Below, one piece after another: positions 61,902-64,000 of a DNA stretch of 64,000 bases. The stretch is taken from NCBI GenBank assembly GCA_025057645.1, contig JANXBJ010000002.1, positions 124,001-188,000 on the forward strand, written 5' to 3'. Numbering within the stretch: the first letter of the stretch is position 1; each line of letters opens with the position of its first letter. A program made the position numbers and the translations under genes. The notes under the pieces were generated by a model. That model did not search any database and had not been told where the DNA came from. It worked only from the letters and a program-made list of their open reading frames with translations. Origin of the DNA: Anaerolineales bacterium. GTDB taxonomy: Bacteria > Chloroflexota > Anaerolineae > Anaerolineales > UBA4823.

Positions 61902-62615
61902 CTATGGAGCTTCCAGTCCATGTGTCTCGAGCAAAACGGTGTCCTTAAGCAGTTCTTCGGTTTTGCCATCGGCGATGATACGTCCTTGATCCATGATGAT
62001 CATTCGTGGGAACAATTCGCGCACGAGATGCATGTCATGCGTGGACACTAACATGGTCATATCCAGCTCTGCCAATAAGTGAATGAGATTGCGCCGGGCG
62101 CGGGGGTCAAGTCCGGCGGTTGGTTCGTCCAAAACTAACACTTCGGGTTGCATGGATAGCACAGTGGCAATGGAAATGCGCTTTTTTTCCCCCACGCTCA
62201 GGTGATGGGACACTCGCTGCGCATAGGCTTCCATATGCACGGCTGCTAGGGCAGCTTGCACGCGTCGCTCTACTTCTTCAAGCGGCAGGCCTTGATACAG
62301 CGGGCCGAATGCCACGTCATCGTACACCGTTGGTGAAAACAATTGGTCGTCCGGGTTTTGGAAGACTAAGCCTACCATGCCTCGGACCTTCGGCAAGTTC
62401 TTTTTGTCCCTTAGATCTAGGCCACAAACGCGAACCTCTCCCTGTCCTTGCAGGATGCCGTTCAGATGGAGGAGCAAAGTGGATTTGCCTGCTCCGTTCG
62501 GGCCAACAAGAGCGGCTTTTTCGCCCGGGGAAATGGTCAGATCGACTTGGCTCAGGGCGAGATGCCCGTCCGGATACTGAAAAGAGAGGTTGCGGATTTC
62601 AATCGAGTGGTGCAT
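61902..62615 (-). CDS. cbiO: Energy-coupling-factor ATPase for cobalt/nickel import
   Basis: A 237-residue ECF-type ATPase. Walker A is GPNGAGKSTLLLHLNG, the Q-loop is FQNPDDQLFSPTVYDDVAFG (the ECF signature), the ABC signature is the variant LSVGEKKRISIATVL, and Walker B is VLVLDEPTAGLDP. It starts 1 bp after cbiQ. It powers metal uptake with CbiM and CbiQ. The downstream TPP switch belongs to another transcript. Confidence 0.94.
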   Translation of the reverse strand: MHHSIEIRNLSFQYPDGHLALSQVDLTISPGEKAALVGPNGAGKSTLLLHLNGILQGQGEVRVCGLDLRDKKNLPKVRGMVGLVFQNPDDQLFSPTVYDDVAFGPLYQGLPLEEVERRVQAALAAVHMEAYAQRVSHHLSVGEKKRISIATVLSMQPEVLVLDEPTAGLDPRARRNLIHLLAELDMTMLVSTHDMHLVRELFPRMIIMDQGRIIADGKTEELLKDTVLLETHGLEAP

Positions 62616-62616
62616 C

Positions 62617-63429
62617 TTAGCCTAGCCGAGTTAAGAAGTGGCCGAGGGCTGCGATAAGAGTCAATATGCCAATTCCGATCCAGAGGAAGATGGATTGGGC
62701 GATTGGCAGAGGCGGAAGAGGTTTCATGCGCACTTCTCCGTCATAGCCGCGCGCCAACATGGCCATGTAGATGCGCTCCGAGCGTTCCAGCGCGCGCAGG
62801 AAGAGGCTGCCGGCCATGCTCCCGGTCACTTGGGCGCGCCAAGCGAGGGTGCGGCCGCTGCGGTATCCTCCCTGGGGATGTTGCCCACTGCGTGCCGAAC
62901 GCGCCCGCATCAAGCGCAGGGCTTCATCGGCGAACACAAAAAGATAGCGCCACGTCAGACCGAAGATTGCCACCAGCAGACGCGGCACCCGTAGGGCGCG
63001 CAGGGCCTGTAGAAGCTCCGGGAACGGTGTTGAAACGGTCAAGAGAACGGCCATTTGGATCGAGAGCCAGAACTTGAGCGCAATGCTTGCCGAGCGTATT
63101 AAGCCCTCAGCGGAGACCCTGAGGGATAGTCCCCCGAGCGAGAATTCTGCCACGATGTGCCCAGGTGTGGTCAAGGGCAACGGCAAGGCGGCAAAGATAA
63201 AAGGGAGGGCGAGAATTGCCCTCCGCAGAAAGTAGGAGAATGGTAAGTCGCTCAGGCGTTCTGCCGAAAGCAGGATAGCGGCCAGTAAAATATACGATGC
63301 CCAAGCCCCCGCAGGTGTCAGGGAAGTGCTCAAGAGATAAGCAAGCGCAAGCGCAAGTTTTACCCGGCTGTCCAAGTTATGGATAGGGCTATGGCGAGGT
63401 TGATAGGGGTCAAGGTAGTGGACATGCAT
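62617..63429 (-). CDS. cbiQ: Energy-coupling-factor transmembrane protein CbiQ
   Basis: A 270-residue EcfT subunit with several hydrophobic segments. SPIHNLDSRVKLALALAYLL near the N-terminus is the family opening, and ALERSERIYMAMLARGYDGE is the coupling-helix A-R-G motif region. It links the substrate-binding CbiM to the CbiO ATPase. It is 1 bp from cbiO and 91 bp after cbiM, in one operon. Confidence 0.93.
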   Translation of the reverse strand: MHVHYLDPYQPRHSPIHNLDSRVKLALALAYLLSTSLTPAGAWASYILLAAILLSAERLSDLPFSYFLRRAILALPFIFAALPLPLTTPGHIVAEFSLGGLSLRVSAEGLIRSASIALKFWLSIQMAVLLTVSTPFPELLQALRALRVPRLLVAIFGLTWRYLFVFADEALRLMRARSARSGQHPQGGYRSGRTLAWRAQVTGSMAGSLFLRALERSERIYMAMLARGYDGEVRMKPLPPLPIAQSIFLWIGIGILTLIAALGHFLTRLG

Positions 63430-63520
63430 GAGTCGAACTCTTGCCCTTGCTCACCCTGAGATTTGCATCCTTCGCAAAGACGTCCCAGGCTACAGGAGCT
63501 AAGTCGGGGAAGCTTCTTTT

Positions 63521-64000
63521 CTAGGTTGCTGAACGTTTGCGTCGCGCATAGCCGATGGCGAAAACCACTCCGAAGACGATCAGGGTGCCGAGAACTCCAG
63601 CCAGGATAGTGGCCAAGGCTTCGTTAGAGACCCCCGGGAAGAGGTAATCGGGGATGACTTCGTAGAGAGGGGCGCGCGCAGCCTCGATAAACCCGTGCTC
63701 CTCGGCCACCCATTCCAGACCGTCTGGATAGGCAGAGGCAAGGGGCGAGAGCACAGCTAGGAGCAGGGCGATGGCTAAGCCGACACCCCAGACCAATTTC
63801 CCCTGAGGGGTTGAACCTTCCCCAGCGATCAGCAAGTCACGGCGGGTGGCATAGAGGAAAGCTAAAGCGCCAACGGTGATCAGCCCTTCACCGACCCCGA
63901 TCAGGGCATGGATTCCCCCCATAGCGGGCACGGCAACGTTGGCCGGTGAGGTTCCGGAGGCAGCGAGTTGGAGCGCACAGGCCAATGCAGCGAACTCGAT
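63521..64000 (-). CDS. cbiM: Cobalt/nickel transporter substrate component CbiM with PDGLE domain (5' end beyond window)
   Basis: The frame is open from the window edge to 63521; the N-terminal part, including the metal-binding start, is missing. [20 protein letters not shown] is the CbiM/NikM motif, and [16 protein letters not shown] opens the PDGLE (CbiN-like) domain fused at the C-terminus, followed by [20 protein letters not shown]. Fused CbiM-CbiN removes the need for a separate cbiN. Nickel or cobalt specificity cannot be told without the N-terminus. Confidence 0.9.
   Translation of the reverse strand: MEFAALACALQLAASGTSPANVAVPAMGGIHALIGVGEGLITVGALAFLYATRRDLLIAGEGSTPQGKLVWGVGLAIALLLAVLSPLASAYPDGLEWVAEEHGFIEAARAPLYEVIPDYLFPGVSNEALATILAGVLGTLIVFGVVFAIGYARRKRSAT

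Noticed and set aside
1-64000. CRISPR array, insertion sequence or prophage
   Set aside because: No regularly spaced direct repeats, transposase, integrase or phage structural genes were seen on either strand.

Overview
The window looks like chromosome from an anaerobic, saccharolytic Chloroflexota bacterium, probably class Anaerolineae. This is inferred from gene content: an archaeal-type PEP carboxylase, several sugar ABC transporters without their own ATPase, ROK regulators, many Asp-box (BNR) proteins, a tungsten-type aldehyde:ferredoxin oxidoreductase and a CbiMQO metal importer. No marker gene fixes the species. I see no rRNA, tRNA, insertion sequence, prophage or CRISPR array.

Layout. 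(1) 1-7.5 kb, minus strand: a sugar-import operon made of a ROK repressor with a palindromic operator, a solute-binding lipoprotein, two permeases (the first with a one-base frameshift in a homopolymer) and a large DUF5107/TPR protein cut by the window edge. (2) 7.6-11.6 kb, plus: archaeal-type PEP carboxylase, an exported Asp-box propeller fused to a DUF1906 domain, and a universal stress protein. (3) 11.8-16.6 kb, minus: a translationally coupled operon of GT4 fused to an alpha-toroid, GT4 and GH130. (4) 16.9-21.8 kb: a large membrane protein, a propeller-type putative glycosidase and a GPH-family sugar symporter. (5) 22.1-40.8 kb, plus: a 17-gene, unidirectional catabolic locus behind a GntR/FCD regulator. 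It holds a class III aminotransferase, a sugar ABC importer with a Tat-type lipoprotein, an aldehyde dehydrogenase, two Asp-box sialidase-like proteins, a NitT/TauT-type ABC importer, a tungsten AOR, a GH88-like unsaturated glucuronidase, an RraA-like protein, an Asp/Glu racemase-like protein, a MoaD-like protein and a four-carbon acid-sugar kinase. I do not recognise this combination as a named pathway. (6) 40.9-50.7 kb: esterase, DUF302 protein, UvrB, a solitary CcrM-like methyltransferase, two paralogous membrane TPR proteins, DNA polymerase III delta prime and a histidine phosphatase. (7) 50.8-54.1 kb, minus: tungstate importer TupABC led by an ArsR-HTH/periplasmic-binding-protein fusion regulator, with a perfect 28-bp palindrome over its promoter. 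(8) 54.3-60.7 kb: ROK sugar kinase, a MacAB-like efflux system, a MalY/PatB-type PLP enzyme and CutA. (9) 60.9-64 kb, minus: a TPP riboswitch with terminator before a TenA/PqqC-like gene, then CbiO, CbiQ and a partial CbiM.

How it fits together. The AOR needs tungsten-bispterin cofactor, and the window also carries a tungstate importer and a likely oxyanion-sensing regulator, so a link between loci 5 and 7 is plausible. All three sugar or NitT-type solute-binding-protein genes in the window are followed 12-15 nt after the stop codon by a perfect or near-perfect hairpin of 11-13 bp with no T-tract. This is a repeated device that probably raises binding-protein expression over that of the permeases. 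Functions are assigned by reading motifs and overall resemblance; no database search was run.
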